Positions 46,501 to 55,439 are shown, counted from the stretch's first letter. The stretch: DNA of 64,000 nucleotides from an uncultured Flavobacteriaceae bacterium (GCA_947502975.1 CANNBV010000008.1:1-64000), one strand, 5' to 3'. The notes: generated by a model from the sequence alone, not told the origin. Made by a program: numbers and translations.

Positions 46501-47409
46501 ATCGCCTTGCTCATTACTTTCTTTATGTAATAAGATTGTTTTTACGCCAGCTTCAAGTATTTCTTCAATATTTTCTTTGTCTAAAATTGTATCACGATCA
46601 AGTACAATCTCGTTACGCTCGATAGACACAACTTCACCTGTATCTTCATCAACAAAATCCTCATGCCATGTATTTAATACACGTGCCGCTAACTTTCGTC
46701 CTAAATATTTCTTTAATCCTGTTTTAGAAACTTTAGCTTCCTCTGCTAAGTCAAAAATTTCTAAAATATCTTTATCACGCTCAAATCCGATAGCACGGAA
46801 TAAGGTAGTAACAGGTAATTTTTTCTTTCTATCAATATAGGCATACATTACCTGGTTGATATCTGTAGCAAATTCTATCCAAGATCCTTTAAAAGGAATT
46901 ACTCTCGCAGAATATAATTTTGTACCATTTGCATGGAAAGACTGACCAAAGAAAACCCCTGGTGAACGGTGTAACTGAGACACCACAACACGCTCTGCAC
47001 CATTGATAACAAAAGTACCACTTGGCGTCATGTAAGGTATAGTTCCTAAGTATACATCTTGAACAATAGTTTCGAAATCTTCATGTTCAGGATCTGTACA
47101 GTATAACTTTAACCTTGCTTTTAGCGGAACACTATACGTTAATCCTCTTTCGATACACTCTTCGATAGCATATCTAGGTGGATCAACAAAGTAATCTAAA
47201 AATTCTAATACGAATTGATTACGAGAATCTGTAATTGGAAAGTTTTCCATGAAGGTATTATATAATCCTTCATCACCTCTTTCTTCAGATTTTGTTTCTA
47301 ATTGGAAAAAATCCTGAAAGGATTTAATCTGAATATCCAAGAAATCTGGATATTCTGTTCTATTTACAATAGAGGAGAAATTTAATCTTTCAGCTTGTGT
47401 TGACAACAT
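43597..47409 (-). CDS. rpoB: RNA polymerase subunit beta
   Basis: 1270 aa from ATG 47409; a TTG three bases upstream is also in frame but less likely. Conserved rifampicin-region segments ([34 protein letters not shown]) carry the usual sensitive-type residues Q, D, H, R and S. Also seen are the [40 protein letters not shown] and C-terminal [13 protein letters not shown] motifs. A 194-bp gap with a strong hairpin separates it from rplL. Confidence 0.99.
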   Translation of the reverse strand: MLSTQAERLNFSSIVNRTEYPDFLDIQIKSFQDFFQLETKSEERGDEGLYNTFMENFPITDSRNQFVLEFLDYFVDPPRYAIEECIERGLTYSVPLKARLKLYCTDPEHEDFETIVQDVYLGTIPYMTPSGTFVINGAERVVVSQLHRSPGVFFGQSFHANGTKLYSARVIPFKGSWIEFATDINQVMYAYIDRKKKLPVTTLFRAIGFERDKDILEIFDLAEEAKVSKTGLKKYLGRKLAARVLNTWHEDFVDEDTGEVVSIERNEIVLDRDTILDKENIEEILEAGVKTILLHKESNEQGDYAIIHNTLQKDPTNSEKEAVEHIYRQLRNAEPPDEETARGIIDKLFFSDQRYSLGEVGRYRMNKKLGLDIGMDKQVLTKEDIITIIKYLIELINSKAEIDDIDHLSNRRVRTVGEQLSSQFGVGLARMARTIRERMNVRDNEVFTPIDLINAKTLSSVINSFFGTNQLSQFMDQTNPLAEITHKRRLSALGPGGLSRERAGFEVRDVHYTHYGRLCPIETPEGPNIGLISSLSVFAKVNSMGFIETPYRKVEEGVVDIKNAPTYLSAEEEEEKLIAQATIEVDESGKILHDKVIARMEGDFPVIDPNELHYTDVAPNQISSISASLIPFLEHDDANRALMGSNMMRQAVPLLRVDAPIVGTGLERQVASDSRVLINAEGSGEVLYVDANEIKIRYDRTDDEAKVSFDSDIKTYPLVKFRKTNQGTSINLKPIVKKGDKVTKGQVLSEGYATQKGELALGRNMKVAFMPWKGYNFEDAIVISEKVVREDIFTSIHIDEYSLDVRDTKLGNEELTNDIPNVSEEATKDLDEYGMIRVGAEVKPGDILIGKITPKGESDPTPEEKLLRAIFGDKAGDVKDASLKASPSLNGVVIDKKLFARAVKDKRKRAQDKDDILALEAQYDRKFDELKEVLVEKLFTIVNGKTAQGIFNDLGEEVLPKGKKFTLKMLNAVDDYAHLVSGKWTTDDHTNQLVSELIHNYKIKENDLQGALRREKFTISVGDELPAGIIKLAKVYIAKKRKLKVGDKMAGRHGNKGIVARIVRQEDMPFLEDGTPVDIVLNPLGVPSRMNIGQIYETVLGWAGQNLGRKYATPIFDGANIDQINALTDEAGIPRYGHTYLYDGGTGERFDQPATVGVIYMLKLGHMVDDKMHARSIGPYSLITQQPLGGKAQFGGQRFGEMEVWALEAYGASSTLREILTVKSDDVIGRAKTYESIVKGEPMPDPGLPESFNVLMHELKGLGLDIRLEE

Positions 47410-47539
47410 CAATGGACGGAATTTTGATTAAAAAAAATTTTGATAGCGCTTTTAAACACTAGAGAAACAGCCAGTTTTTAAACCTACTAAACATGCTGTT
47501 TTTTCAATTTATTTGAGTATATGGTTATATACGCAAAAT

Positions 47540-47580
47540 GGTCTAGGCGATATCCCGCCTTCGCGGGATAAACCTAAACC
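47540..47580. promoter_or_regulatory. Hairpin in the rplL-rpoB gap
   Basis: TATCCCGC, CTTC, GCGGGATA (47551-47570) is a perfect 8-bp stem; the flanks GGTCTAGG and CCTAAACC can extend it with one mismatch. No T-run follows on the minus strand, so it is more likely a processing or partial attenuation signal than a full terminator. In E. coli the same gap holds an attenuator and an RNase III site; the equivalence here is inferred. Confidence 0.6.
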
Positions 47581-47603
47581 TTTGTATTGTTGAGTAATTA
47601 AGC

Positions 47604-47981
47604 TTACTTAAGCTCAACCTCAGCTCCTGCTTCTTCTAATTGAGCTTTAAGAGCTTCAGCTTCGTCTTTAGCAACACCTTCTTTAATTGCAGAAGGAGCT
47701 TCATCTACAAGACCTTTAGCTTCTTTTAATCCTAAACCAGTTAACTCTTTAACTAATTTTACTACAGCTAGTTTAGAACCACCTGGAGCTTTAAGGATTA
47801 CATCAAATTCAGTTTGCTCTTCTGCAGCGTCTCCACCAGCAGCAGCACCTCCAGCAGCAACAGCAACAGCTGCAGCAGCAGGCTCGATACCATACTCGTC
47901 TTTTAATATAGTAGCTAACTCATTAACTTCTTTTACAGTTAAGTTAACTAATTGTTCTGCGAAATCTTTTAAATCTGCCAT
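47604..47981 (-). CDS. rplL: Ribosomal protein bL12 (L7/L12)
   Basis: Stalk protein of the large subunit that recruits translation GTPases; 125 aa. N-terminal dimerisation helices ([28 protein letters not shown]), an Ala/Gly-rich hinge ([19 protein letters not shown]) and the C-terminal domain ([27 protein letters not shown]). It follows rplJ by 63 nt; rpoB begins 194 nt further on, after the hairpin at 47551. Confidence 0.98.
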   Translation of the reverse strand: MADLKDFAEQLVNLTVKEVNELATILKDEYGIEPAAAAVAVAAGGAAAGGDAAEEQTEFDVILKAPGGSKLAVVKLVKELTGLGLKEAKGLVDEAPSAIKEGVAKDEAEALKAQLEEAGAEVELK

Positions 47982-48044
47982 TTTTCTATCGTTTTAAAAA
48001 TGTTTTAATAATAATATAATTGTAAAAAGTGCGTACTTATTTGT

Positions 48045-48566
48045 TTATCCTTCTTTCTCGGATAAAGTTTTAATAATACCTGCCAATGTTCCTCCACCTG
48101 ATTTAAGTGCAGAAATAACATTTTTAGCAGGCGATTGTAATAATGTAACAATCTCTCCTATCAACTCTTCTTTAGACTTGATATCTACTAACATATCTAA
48201 CTGGTCGTCACCAATGTAAACAGCTTCTTCAATAAAAGCACCTTTTAATAGAGGCTTTTCTGATTTTTTTCTAAAAGCTTTGATTACTTTAGCTGGTGCA
48301 TTACCAGTTTCAGAATACATCACAGATGTATTTCCTTTTAAAACCGATGGAAGTTCACCAAATTCTTTATCTGATGCTTCCATTGCTTTTTCAAGTAATG
48401 TATTCTTAACAACTGCCATACTTACATTAGCCTTAAAACAAGCACGACGTAAGTCTGAAGTAGTTCCTGCATTTAATCCTGAAATATCCGTTAAATAGAT
48501 ATTTGCATTATCAGCTAATTGAGCAGTTAAGTCTTGAATTACTTGCGATTTTTCTTCTCTTGTCAT
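48045..48566 (-). CDS. rplJ: Ribosomal protein uL10
   Basis: Anchors the L7/L12 stalk to 23S rRNA; 173 aa. Family segments: MTREEKSQVIQDLTAQLADN, SGLNAGTTSDLRRACF and VVKNTLLEKAME; the C-terminal helix for L12 binding ends the protein. It starts 20 nt after rplA. No L10 leader structure is evident in the short spacer. Confidence 0.98.
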   Translation of the reverse strand: MTREEKSQVIQDLTAQLADNANIYLTDISGLNAGTTSDLRRACFKANVSMAVVKNTLLEKAMEASDKEFGELPSVLKGNTSVMYSETGNAPAKVIKAFRKKSEKPLLKGAFIEEAVYIGDDQLDMLVDIKSKEELIGEIVTLLQSPAKNVISALKSGGGTLAGIIKTLSEKEG

Positions 48567-48586
48567 AATAAAAGTTATTTAACTAA

Positions 48587-49276
48587 TTAACCAATTTTAG
48601 GATCTATTGCAAGGCTAGGGCTCATGGTAGAAGACATAAAAACACTCTTCACATAAACACCTTTTGCAGTAGTTGGTTTTAACTTAATTAATGTTTGTAA
48701 TAATTCATTTGCGTTACCCGCAATTTTATCAGCACTAAATGATGCTTTACCAATAGCAGCGTGAACGATACCAGTTTTATCAACTTTAAAGTCAATTTTA
48801 CCAGCTTTTACTTCGCTTACAGCTTTTGCAACATCCATAGTTACAGTACCAGTTTTTGGGTTAGGCATTAAACCACGAGGACCTAATACACGTCCTAAAG
48901 GACCTAATTTACCCATTACACTTGGCATAGTAACGATAACATCTACGTCTGTCCAACCACCTTTAATTTTATCAAGGTATTCGTCTAAACCTACATAATC
49001 TGCTCCAGCTTCTTTAGCTTCGGCTTCTTTATCTGGTGTTACTAATGCTAATACTTTCATATCTTTACCAGTACCATGAGGAAGAGATACTACACCTCTT
49101 ACCATTTGATTTGCTTTTCTAGGATCTACTCCTAAACGCACTGCTAAATCTACAGATGCATCAAATTTTGTATTGGTAATTTCTTTGATTAATGCAGACG
49201 CTTCATCAACAGAATACAGTTTACCTTTTTCTATTTTCGCTAAAGCCTCTTTTTGCTTTTTTGTTAATCTTGCCAT
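48587..49276 (-). CDS. rplA: Ribosomal protein uL1
   Basis: Binds 23S rRNA at the L1 stalk; 229 aa. Recognised by [62 protein letters not shown] and the [18 protein letters not shown] segment. It lies between rplK (20 nt) and rplJ (20 nt) in one operon. Confidence 0.98.
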   Translation of the reverse strand: MARLTKKQKEALAKIEKGKLYSVDEASALIKEITNTKFDASVDLAVRLGVDPRKANQMVRGVVSLPHGTGKDMKVLALVTPDKEAEAKEAGADYVGLDEYLDKIKGGWTDVDVIVTMPSVMGKLGPLGRVLGPRGLMPNPKTGTVTMDVAKAVSEVKAGKIDFKVDKTGIVHAAIGKASFSADKIAGNANELLQTLIKLKPTTAKGVYVKSVFMSSTMSPSLAIDPKIG

Positions 49277-49296
49277 TTTCTAATGTCTTTAATAGA

Positions 49297-49734
49297 TTAA
49301 GAAGGGAATTTCCCTGTTACAGTGATTCCCATTGATCTTGCTGTACCAGCAACCATTTTCATAGCAGATTCAACAGTAAATGCATTTAAATCTTGCATTT
49401 TATCTTCTGCAATGGTTTTTACTTGGTCCCAAGACACTTTAGCTACTTTTTTTCGGTTTGGTTCACCTGAACCCTTTTTCACCTTGGCCGCTTCTAATAA
49501 TTGTACTGCAGCTGGTGGCGTCTTGATTACGAAATCGAAAGACTTGTCCTTGTAAACACTAATAACAACAGGTAATACTTTACCAGCTTTATCTTGAGTT
49601 CTAGCATTAAATTGCTTACAGAACTCCATAATGTTTACTCCAGCAGCACCTAGAGCGGGTCCAACCGGTGGCGATGGATTCGCTGCACCTCCCCTAACTT
49701 GTAGCTTAACTACTTTACCTAACTCTTTTGCCAT
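49297..49734 (-). CDS. rplK: Ribosomal protein uL11
   Basis: Forms the GTPase-associated centre with 23S rRNA; 145 aa. N-terminal [20 protein letters not shown] and C-terminal rRNA-binding domain ([16 protein letters not shown] ... [11 protein letters not shown]) are intact. It follows nusG by 67 nt and precedes rplA. Confidence 0.98.
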   Translation of the reverse strand: MAKELGKVVKLQVRGGAANPSPPVGPALGAAGVNIMEFCKQFNARTQDKAGKVLPVVISVYKDKSFDFVIKTPPAAVQLLEAAKVKKGSGEPNRKKVAKVSWDQVKTIAEDKMQDLNAFTVESAMKMVAGTARSMGITVTGKFPS

Positions 49735-49801
49735 TTTTTAAAATTTAAATTTGATAAGATTAGTTTGGAAGCTCTAAACTTATCTGGATATGTAACAATT
49801 A

Positions 49802-50356
49802 TTAAATTTTCTCAACTTGCATGTAACTTAATTCTAATGGTGTTTTTCTTCCGAAAATCTTAACCATTACTTCAAGTTTGCGTTTTTCTTCATTTATATT
49901 TTCAATAGTACCATCAAATCCATTGAATGGACCATCAATTACTTTTACAGTTTCACCTTTAGTAAATGGAATAGCTACATGTATGTTTTCATCTACAGCT
50001 AATTCATCAACTTTACCTAACATTCTGTTTACTTCAGATTGTCTTAACGGTACTGGATCTCCTCCTTTTGTTTCACCTAAGAAACCGATAACATTTGTTA
50101 TTCCTTTGATGATGTGAGGTACTTCGCCAGTTAAATTCGCTTGAACCATGATATATCCAGGGAAAAACACCTTTTCCTTCTGAATTTTTTTACCATTACG
50201 AATTTGAATTACTTTTTCTGTAGGCACTAATACCTGATCAACATAATCTTGTAAACCTAATCGAGCGATTTCATTCTCAATATATGTTTTGATTTTGTTT
50301 TCCTGACCACTTACAGCCCTAACAACATACCATTTTTTTTCACTTACTTCAGACAT
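49802..50356 (-). CDS. nusG: Transcription elongation/antitermination factor NusG
   Basis: Bridges RNA polymerase and the ribosome or Rho; 184 aa. The N-terminal NGN domain (KWYVVRAVSGQENKIKTYIENE, KVFFPGYIMVQANL) is followed by a KOW domain (FTKGETVKVIDGPFNGFDGTIENINEEKRKLEVMV). It lies 9 nt after secE. Confidence 0.97.
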   Translation of the reverse strand: MSEVSEKKWYVVRAVSGQENKIKTYIENEIARLGLQDYVDQVLVPTEKVIQIRNGKKIQKEKVFFPGYIMVQANLTGEVPHIIKGITNVIGFLGETKGGDPVPLRQSEVNRMLGKVDELAVDENIHVAIPFTKGETVKVIDGPFNGFDGTIENINEEKRKLEVMVKIFGRKTPLELSYMQVEKI

Positions 50357-50365
50357 AAAAAATTT

Positions 50366-50560
50366 TTATTTAATTAAATCAAAGTAAGCTGTTATCACCT
50401 TGCTGAAAACCGTATCCACTCCCCATATTGCTAAAGAGAATATAATTGAAAACACAGCTACTAAAACTGTTAAACTTTGCGCTTCTGCCCACGAAGGCCA
50501 TGACACATTATTTTTTAGTTCGTCGAACGATTCTTTTACGTATGTTACAATTCCAGCCAT
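50366..50560 (-). CDS. secE: Preprotein translocase subunit SecE
   Basis: Essential subunit of SecYEG; 64 aa with one membrane helix (SLTVLVAVFSIIFSLAIWGVDTVFS) preceded by the conserved amphipathic helix and ELKNNVSWPSWAEA. Position between tRNA-Trp and nusG is the phylum norm. Confidence 0.95.
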   Translation of the reverse strand: MAGIVTYVKESFDELKNNVSWPSWAEAQSLTVLVAVFSIIFSLAIWGVDTVFSKVITAYFDLIK

Positions 50561-50629
50561 TTAATTTCTTTTTTCTAGGACTTGCATCCTATTTAAATTA
50601 TTGAGTAGCTTATTACTCTTTTTTTCTTG

Positions 50630-50702
50630 CACGGGTTGAGAGGCTCGAACTCCCGACAACTGGTTTTGGAGACCAGTGCTCTACCAACTGAGCTAAACCC
50701 GT
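50630..50702 (-). tRNA. tRNA-Trp (anticodon CCA)
   Basis: 73 nt on the minus strand; acceptor stem ACGGGTT pairs with AACCCGT, discriminator G, anticodon loop CTCCAAA. It lies between tuf and secE, as in other Bacteroidota. Confidence 0.96.
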
Positions 50703-50774
50703 AAATATAAGTCAAAAGGCATCACGCTTTTCAACGTGATACCTTAAGTCTATATCTATATATTAAACTAGTGT

Positions 50775-51962
50775 TTAGTCTAAAATTTCAGTTACCTGAC
50801 CTGCACCTACAGTTCTACCACCTTCACGGATAGCAAAACGTAAACCAATATTCATTGCAATTGGTTGAATTAACTCAACAGTAATAGTTAAGTTATCTCC
50901 AGGCATTACCATTTCAACTCCATCAGGAAGCGCAATGTTTCCAGTTACGTCAGTTGTACGAACGTAGAACTGAGGACGGTAGTTATTATGGAATGGTGTG
51001 TGACGTCCACCTTCTTCTTTTTTAAGGATATAAACCTCTGCTTTAAACTTAGCATGTGGTGTTACAGAACCTGGCTTAGTAATAACCATACCTCTTGAGA
51101 TTTGAGTTTTCTCAATACCTCTTAATAAGATACCAGCGTTATCTCCAGCTTCTCCTCTATCTAATATTTGACGGAACATTTCAATACCAGTAATAGTAGA
51201 TGTTAATTTCTCAGCACCCATACCGATAATCTCTACAGGATCTCCAGTGTTTGCTACACCAGTTTCAATTCTACCAGTTGCAACAGTACCACGACCAGTA
51301 ATAGAGAATACATCTTCAATAGGCATTAAGAAAGGCTTATCCATATCACGAACAGGCTCTTCAATCCACTCATCACAAGCAGTCATTAATTCCATTACTG
51401 TATCTACCCATTTTTGCTCACCATTAAGTGCACCTAAAGCAGAACCAGAAATTACAGGTCCGTTATCCCCATCATATTCGTAGAAGTTTAATAAATCTCT
51501 AACCTCCATATCAACAAGCTCTAAAAGCTCTTCATCATCCACCATATCAACTTTGTTTAAGAAAACAACGATACGAGGAATACCAACTTGGCGACCTAAT
51601 AAGATGTGCTCACGTGTTTGTGGCATAGGACCATCAGTTGCAGCAACAACTAAGATAGCACCGTCCATTTGAGCAGCACCAGTTACCATGTTCTTTACGT
51701 AATCCGCGTGACCTGGACAGTCAACGTGAGCATAGTGACGATTTGCTGTTTGATATTCTACGTGAGATGTATTAATTGTAATACCTCTTTCTTTCTCTTC
51801 TGGAGCGTTATCGATTTGATCGAAATCTTTTGCTTCTGATAAACCTGCATCAGCTAATACTTTAGTAATAGCAGCAGTTAAAGTTGTTTTACCGTGATCT
51901 ACGTGTCCAATAGTACCAATGTTTAAATGTGGTTTTGAACGATCGAAAGTTGCCTTTGCCAT
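50775..51962 (-). CDS. tuf: Elongation factor Tu
   Basis: Delivers aminoacyl-tRNA to the ribosome; 395 aa, the only tuf in the window. G boxes [22 protein letters not shown] and NKVDMV are intact, as are the beta-barrel domains 2 and 3 (for example [38 protein letters not shown]). It lies between tRNA-Thr(GGU) and tRNA-Trp. Confidence 0.99.
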   Translation of the reverse strand: MAKATFDRSKPHLNIGTIGHVDHGKTTLTAAITKVLADAGLSEAKDFDQIDNAPEEKERGITINTSHVEYQTANRHYAHVDCPGHADYVKNMVTGAAQMDGAILVVAATDGPMPQTREHILLGRQVGIPRIVVFLNKVDMVDDEELLELVDMEVRDLLNFYEYDGDNGPVISGSALGALNGEQKWVDTVMELMTACDEWIEEPVRDMDKPFLMPIEDVFSITGRGTVATGRIETGVANTGDPVEIIGMGAEKLTSTITGIEMFRQILDRGEAGDNAGILLRGIEKTQISRGMVITKPGSVTPHAKFKAEVYILKKEEGGRHTPFHNNYRPQFYVRTTDVTGNIALPDGVEMVMPGDNLTITVELIQPIAMNIGLRFAIREGGRTVGAGQVTEILD

Positions 51963-52024
51963 GTTTTAAATAATTTAAATCTTAGTTATATAATAATATT
52001 AGTGTACTCTAGTTTTTATTTTTG

Positions 52025-52096
52025 AGCCAACGACGGGATTTGAACCCGTGGCCTCTTCCTTACCAAGGAAACGCTCTACCCCTGAGCTACGTCGGC
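52025..52096 (-). tRNA. tRNA-Thr (anticodon GGU)
   Basis: 72 nt on the minus strand; acceptor GCCGACG pairs with CGTTGGC with one G-T pair; anticodon loop TTGGTAA. It lies 62 nt upstream of tuf. Confidence 0.95.
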
Positions 52097-52167
52097 AATT
52101 CATTTACGATTGCCGATTTTTGATTTACGATTTTGCACTCGTACATCGTAACTCGTAAATGGTTTTG

Positions 52168-52240
52168 AGCGGGAGACCAGGTTCGAACTGGCGACATTCA
52201 GCTTGGAAGGCTGACGCTCTACCAACTGAGCTACTCCCGC
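52168..52240 (-). tRNA. tRNA-Gly (anticodon UCC)
   Basis: 73 nt on the minus strand; acceptor GCGGGAG pairs with CTCCCGC; anticodon loop CTTCCAA; regular D and T loops. Confidence 0.95.
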
Positions 52241-52317
52241 ATTTTGCAAACTTTCGCTTGCTTGGTTTTAAAGGATTATCTCGCTATGCTCGATGATCCT
52301 ATTGGTGACCCAATCCA

Positions 52318-52379
52318 AATAATTTCAAAACGCAGCTTTACAAAAGTGAACTTTTGACAACTCCTTATTTGAAATTATT
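52318..52379. repeat. Nested inverted repeats between tRNA-Gly and tRNA-Tyr
   Basis: AATAATTTCAAA (52318-52329) and TTTGAAATTATT (52368-52379) are exact complements. Inside lies CAAAAGT GA ACTTTTG (52341-52356), a second perfect stem. There is no T-run. They lie within the transcribed tRNA operon and may guide processing. Confidence 0.6.
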
Positions 52380-52382
52380 ATG

Positions 52383-52465
52383 TGGGAAGAGCAGGATTCG
52401 AACCTGCGAAGGTGAAAACCAACAGATTTACAGTCTGTCCTCGTTGGCCGCTTGAGTATCTTCCC
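52383..52465 (-). tRNA. tRNA-Tyr (anticodon GUA)
   Basis: 83 nt on the minus strand with a long variable arm; acceptor GGGAAGA pairs with TCTTCCC, discriminator A; anticodon loop CTGTAAA. Confidence 0.95.
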
Positions 52466-52514
52466 AATTAATGTTTTTCAATATTTTAAAGAACTAATTC
52501 TTTTGCTTTTTTAG

Positions 52515-52588
52515 AGCCGATAGAGGGACTCGAACCCACGACCTGCTGATTACAAATCAGCTGCTCTAGCCAGCTGAGCTATATCGGC
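52515..52588 (-). tRNA. tRNA-Thr (anticodon UGU), copy 2
   Basis: 74 nt, identical over its full length to the tRNA at 34208-34281. It is the first tRNA of the tuf cluster, behind the promoter at 52638-52666. Confidence 0.96.
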
Positions 52589-52610
52589 ATTTTTACATTT
52601 TTACACATAA

Positions 52611-52636
52611 AAAAAGCCCGTTATTTCTAACGGACT
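52611..52636 (-). terminator. Terminator of hpf, overlapping the tRNA operon start
   Basis: On the minus strand AGTCCGTTA, GAAA, TAACGGGCT followed by seven T. It lies 53 nt after the hpf stop and directly behind the -7 element of the tRNA-tuf promoter, so the expected transcription start falls within its 5' arm. Confidence 0.7.
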
Positions 52637-52637
52637 G

Positions 52638-52666
52638 CAAATGTATATATATTTTTAGTTATTCAA
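52638..52666 (-). promoter_or_regulatory. Promoter of the tRNA-tuf operon
   Basis: The minus strand reads TTG (52666-52664), 18 nt, TACATTTG (52645-52638), a full consensus, about 50 nt upstream of tRNA-Thr(UGU). Confidence 0.75.
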
Positions 52667-52688
52667 AACATTTTTTCGAAAAAAATTA

Positions 52689-52991
52689 TCAAGAATGTGC
52701 TCTTAATTTTTCTTTTCGCTTTTTTAGCTGCCTTTGTAACGATGCAACAGCATTATCTGCACCTTCTTCAAATGTTTTACATTGTTTTTTTACTATAAAA
52801 CTATCTCCAGGAACACTTACTCTTGCTTCAAAAACTTTATTTTCTTTATCGCTAGTATTTTCAACCTTTAAATACACATCAGATTTAATAACCTTATCGT
52901 AGTACATATCTAATTTATCCATTCGCTTTTGAATGAAATTAATTAATTTTCTATCAGCATTAAAATTAATAGATTGCGTGTTTACTTTCAT
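52689..52991 (-). CDS. hpf: Ribosome hibernation-promoting factor (short HPF/YfiA type)
   Basis: Binds the 30S decoding region in stationary phase. ATG 52991 (MKVNTQSINFNADRKLINFIQKRMDKL) gives 100 aa, the short form without the dimerising C-terminal domain; an in-frame ATG at 53048 would add 19 unrelated residues. Basic C-terminus QRQLKKRKEKLRAHS. It lies downstream of xerC (116 nt) and upstream of the tRNA operon. Confidence 0.9.
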   Translation of the reverse strand: MKVNTQSINFNADRKLINFIQKRMDKLDMYYDKVIKSDVYLKVENTSDKENKVFEARVSVPGDSFIVKKQCKTFEEGADNAVASLQRQLKKRKEKLRAHS

Positions 52992-53107
52992 GTGGTTTAA
53001 TTTTTTAAATAGAGATATTGTATGATTTAAATTATGCTTAGGCAACATAATATTCTATAGGCTATTTCATACTATCACTATTTTGGTTAGACAAAAATTT
53101 AAAAGCG

Positions 53108-53998
53108 CTATTTTTTACTTCTGGGGTGTGCTTTTAAATGTACTTTTTTAAGTTCGGCTATACTATTATGAGTATAAACCTGAGTTGCTGCTAAACTTGT
53201 ATGACCAAGAAGCTCTTTAACAGCGTTTAAATCTGCTCCCTGATTTAATAAATGCGTCGCAAAGGAATGTCTTAATATATGTGGACTCTTTTTTACCTTT
53301 GTGGAAGCCTGACTAAAATAATCATTTATAATTCTGTAAACAAGTGTTTCGTATATTTTAACGCCTTTTTTCGTTAAAAGCAGATGACTTGCATCTTTAA
53401 TTATTGGCAAACTATTGCGTTCTTTTAAATAACGTTCTATAGTTTCCTTTACTGAAGTTAATAACGGTACAATACGTTCCTTATTTCTTTTTCCGAGAAC
53501 TTTAACAGTTTTTCTATTTAAGTCTATACTCGACAACTTAAGCTCTACGAGTTCAATACGGCGAATCCCTGTAGAATAAAATAATTCTATAACCAATTTA
53601 TCTCTTAAGCCTTCAAAGGACGTATCAAAATTAAGAGCGTCTAAAACTGTTTCTATTTCTTGTTCTGAAAATGGTATTTGAACTTTTTTACTCGTTTTTA
53701 ATGCCTTGTGTTTTGCTAGCGGATTCTGTTTTACATCGCCAACTTTTAGCAAGAACTTATAATAGGTATTTAAAGATGATATTTTTCTGTTGATGCTTCT
53801 GTTGGTTAATCCAGTTTCTACTAAGTTTACAATCCATGTTCTTATTTGTGGATAGTTAACATTTTTAATAGATGCTGAATTGTATTCTTCTGATATAAAT
53901 TTTTGAAAAGATTCTAAATCTGTCTGATAAGCTTTTACCGTAAGCTTTGAATAATTTTTCTCTAAGAGAAGGTAATCTGTAAACGCGTTGAATGACAA
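53108..53998 (-). CDS. xerC: Tyrosine recombinase XerC-like
   Basis: Site-specific recombinase for chromosome dimer resolution; 296 aa. SAM-like N-terminal domain to about 90. Catalytic residues are Arg146 (STGIRRIEL), Lys near 170 (VLGKRNKERIVPL), His240 and Arg243 (HILRHSFATHL), His266 (LLGHTSLAATQ) and Tyr275 (VYTH). No mobile element surrounds it; its place between rpsU and hpf is conserved in relatives, so it is a housekeeping Xer and not a phage integrase. Confidence 0.92.
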   Translation of the reverse strand: MSFNAFTDYLLLEKNYSKLTVKAYQTDLESFQKFISEEYNSASIKNVNYPQIRTWIVNLVETGLTNRSINRKISSLNTYYKFLLKVGDVKQNPLAKHKALKTSKKVQIPFSEQEIETVLDALNFDTSFEGLRDKLVIELFYSTGIRRIELVELKLSSIDLNRKTVKVLGKRNKERIVPLLTSVKETIERYLKERNSLPIIKDASHLLLTKKGVKIYETLVYRIINDYFSQASTKVKKSPHILRHSFATHLLNQGADLNAVKELLGHTSLAATQVYTHNSIAELKKVHLKAHPRSKK

Positions 53999-54080
53999 TT
54001 GCTTTTTTAGACTTTTAGAAAAGTTAGACTAATAGATTTCTAGATAAATTTACAACCTTTTTATTTAATGATGAAGCAAA

Positions 54081-54107
54081 AAAAATCCCGCTATTTGCGG
54101 GATTTTT
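54081..54107 (-). terminator. Terminator of rpsU
   Basis: AAAAATCCCGC (54081-54091), loop TATTT, GCGGGATTTTT (54097-54107). On the minus strand it lies 19 nt after the rpsU stop, so xerC probably needs read-through or its own promoter. Confidence 0.8.
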
Positions 54108-54125
54108 TATTCTATAACTGAAACA

Positions 54126-54320
54126 TTACATATTCTCAGCATCTCTTAATGTTTGGATATACTGCGCCTTTTGAATTTGTGCTCTGCGTGCTACAGAAGG
54201 CTTAGTAAACTGCTTTCTAGTTTGTAACGCACGTTTTCTTCCAGTTCTATCAAACTTTCGTTTGTAGCGCTTTAACGCTCTATCTATATTTTCTCCTTCT
54301 TTTATTGGAACTATCAACAT
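54126..54320 (-). CDS. rpsU: Ribosomal protein bS21
   Basis: Small-subunit protein, 64 aa from ATG 54320 (MLIVPIKEGENIDRALKRYKRKFDRTG); an in-frame ATG at 54386 is rejected because it lies upstream of the promoter. In Bacteroidota bS21 covers the anti-Shine-Dalgarno end of 16S rRNA on most ribosomes. This gene is exceptional in the window in having a perfect AGGAGG 9 nt before its ATG. It has its own full promoter and terminator. Confidence 0.96.
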   Translation of the reverse strand: MLIVPIKEGENIDRALKRYKRKFDRTGRKRALQTRKQFTKPSVARRAQIQKAQYIQTLRDAENM

Positions 54321-54326
54321 AGGTCT

Positions 54327-54336
54327 TAACCTCCTC
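54327..54336 (-). promoter_or_regulatory. Strong Shine-Dalgarno sequence of rpsU
   Basis: The minus strand reads GAGAGGAGGTTAAGACCT directly before the ATG; AGGAGG is fully complementary to the 16S rRNA tail with 9-nt spacing. Genes of this phylum generally lack such a site, so it singles out rpsU for control by ribosomes lacking bS21. Confidence 0.8.
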
Positions 54337-54356
54337 TCTTTTAGAATTTTCGGGTG

Positions 54357-54386
54357 CAAATATAAAAAGTATTTTAGATTTTGCAA
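54357..54386 (-). promoter_or_regulatory. Promoter of rpsU
   Basis: The minus strand reads TTG (54386-54384), 19 nt, TATATTTG (54364-54357): a perfect match to the housekeeping consensus. The leader would be about 30 nt. Confidence 0.8.
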
Positions 54387-54511
54387 TAGCTAAAATTAAT
54401 ATTTGTTTGATAGTTTGAAATTTGACTTTGTAGAAATTTTCGTCTACCTTCGTTTAACGTCGGATAAAAGCCATTAAAACAGTGTATATCCACGAAGTTA
54501 CACCTAATTTA

Positions 54512-55147
54512 ATGAAAATTTATACCTCTATATTGCCCATATTATTTAGCCTTTCATGTTTTTTAATTGATAATATTGGACATCGCTATACAGAATCTAA
54601 TATTAAAACTAATACACCTAAATTAAGGACTGATGGTTACTATTATGAAGTTCATAAATTAAAACCCTGCCCTTTTAACGAAGATGACAGCGCTACTTAC
54701 GAAATTTCTATCGAACCAACTATTTTTTATTCCAATGGAAGCTCAATAAACTTTAGATATTTCTCAAGTATATCTTTGAGTTCTGACTTCCAATGCAAAC
54801 GTAAAATTGAGAATACGATTAATAGTGCATTAAAACATTTTGAGTGTTATCTGACCAATAAAACTGTTGAAGAAATAAATAAAGAGTTTAAAAGAGAAGA
54901 ATACTTCGGCCATGGAACATATCAACTAACTGACAACAAAATCTCTATTAGAACTTTAACGTTTAATCAAAATGTTAACATTAAAACATTAGAAATATTT
55001 GGAACATTTGAGAATGATAAAATAACCCTAGAACAATATAGAGATCTAGAAACCAATAAAATGACTGAGTTTGACAAAAAACTAAAACTTGCCTTTAAAG
55101 AATTTGATAAGATTCCAGAGTTGAAAAATATTCTAAAAAAGAACTAG
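54512..55147 (+). CDS. Hypothetical lipoprotein, 211 aa
   Basis: ATG 54512 opens a lipoprotein-like signal (MKIYTSILPILFSLSC, Cys16); an upstream in-frame ATG at 54482 adds ten unrelated residues. The mature part is mixed alpha/beta with a central segment REEYFGHGTYQLTDNKISIRT and a charged helical tail. I recognise no family. It stands alone, divergent from rpsU. Confidence 0.6.
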   Translation: MKIYTSILPILFSLSCFLIDNIGHRYTESNIKTNTPKLRTDGYYYEVHKLKPCPFNEDDSATYEISIEPTIFYSNGSSINFRYFSSISLSSDFQCKRKIENTINSALKHFECYLTNKTVEEINKEFKREEYFGHGTYQLTDNKISIRTLTFNQNVNIKTLEIFGTFENDKITLEQYRDLETNKMTEFDKKLKLAFKEFDKIPELKNILKKN

Positions 55148-55320
55148 GTACAGCAAAGTGTATAGTTCATTACTTCTGATTTTTCCTTCGGAAAGACCTC
55201 GCAGCTCAACTATTTCCAGACTTTTTTACTAAATTAGTCTTCCACCAACGCAACAAACCGTTAAACGAACCTCTCCAAAATAAAACGCCTTTTAGCTTAA
55301 AAACTTTCTCTAACAAACAA

Positions 55321-55408
55321 ACCCGCGTTAGGGATTGAGGCATTTGTTGAAGCTCCTCGACGCAGGAGAGAGCGACTGCCGAAAGCCCGACCCGACAGGG
55401 TAACGCCC
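55321..55408 (-). repeat. Structured GC-rich intergenic repeat, copy 2
   Basis: An 88-bp element in reverse orientation to copy 1 (11429-11526). Read on the minus strand it starts GGGCGTTACCCTG, continues TCGGGTCGGGCTTTCGG and ends ATCCCTAACGCGGGT. Start, core and end match copy 1; the middle differs. It lies between the 3' ends of two convergent genes. Confidence 0.75.
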
Positions 55409-55439
55409 AAACACTTATTTATAAGATTTCTGTAAAAAA

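Noticed and set aside
40545-46840. Several 60-170 codon frames antisense to rpoB and rpoC
   Set aside because: They are shadow frames of strongly conserved genes with Ser/Leu/Pro-rich, unstructured translations.
53108-53998. Tyrosine recombinase as the integrase of a mobile element next to a tRNA cluster
   Set aside because: No phage or conjugative genes or att repeats are seen, and the gene sits in a conserved rpsU-xerC-hpf context.
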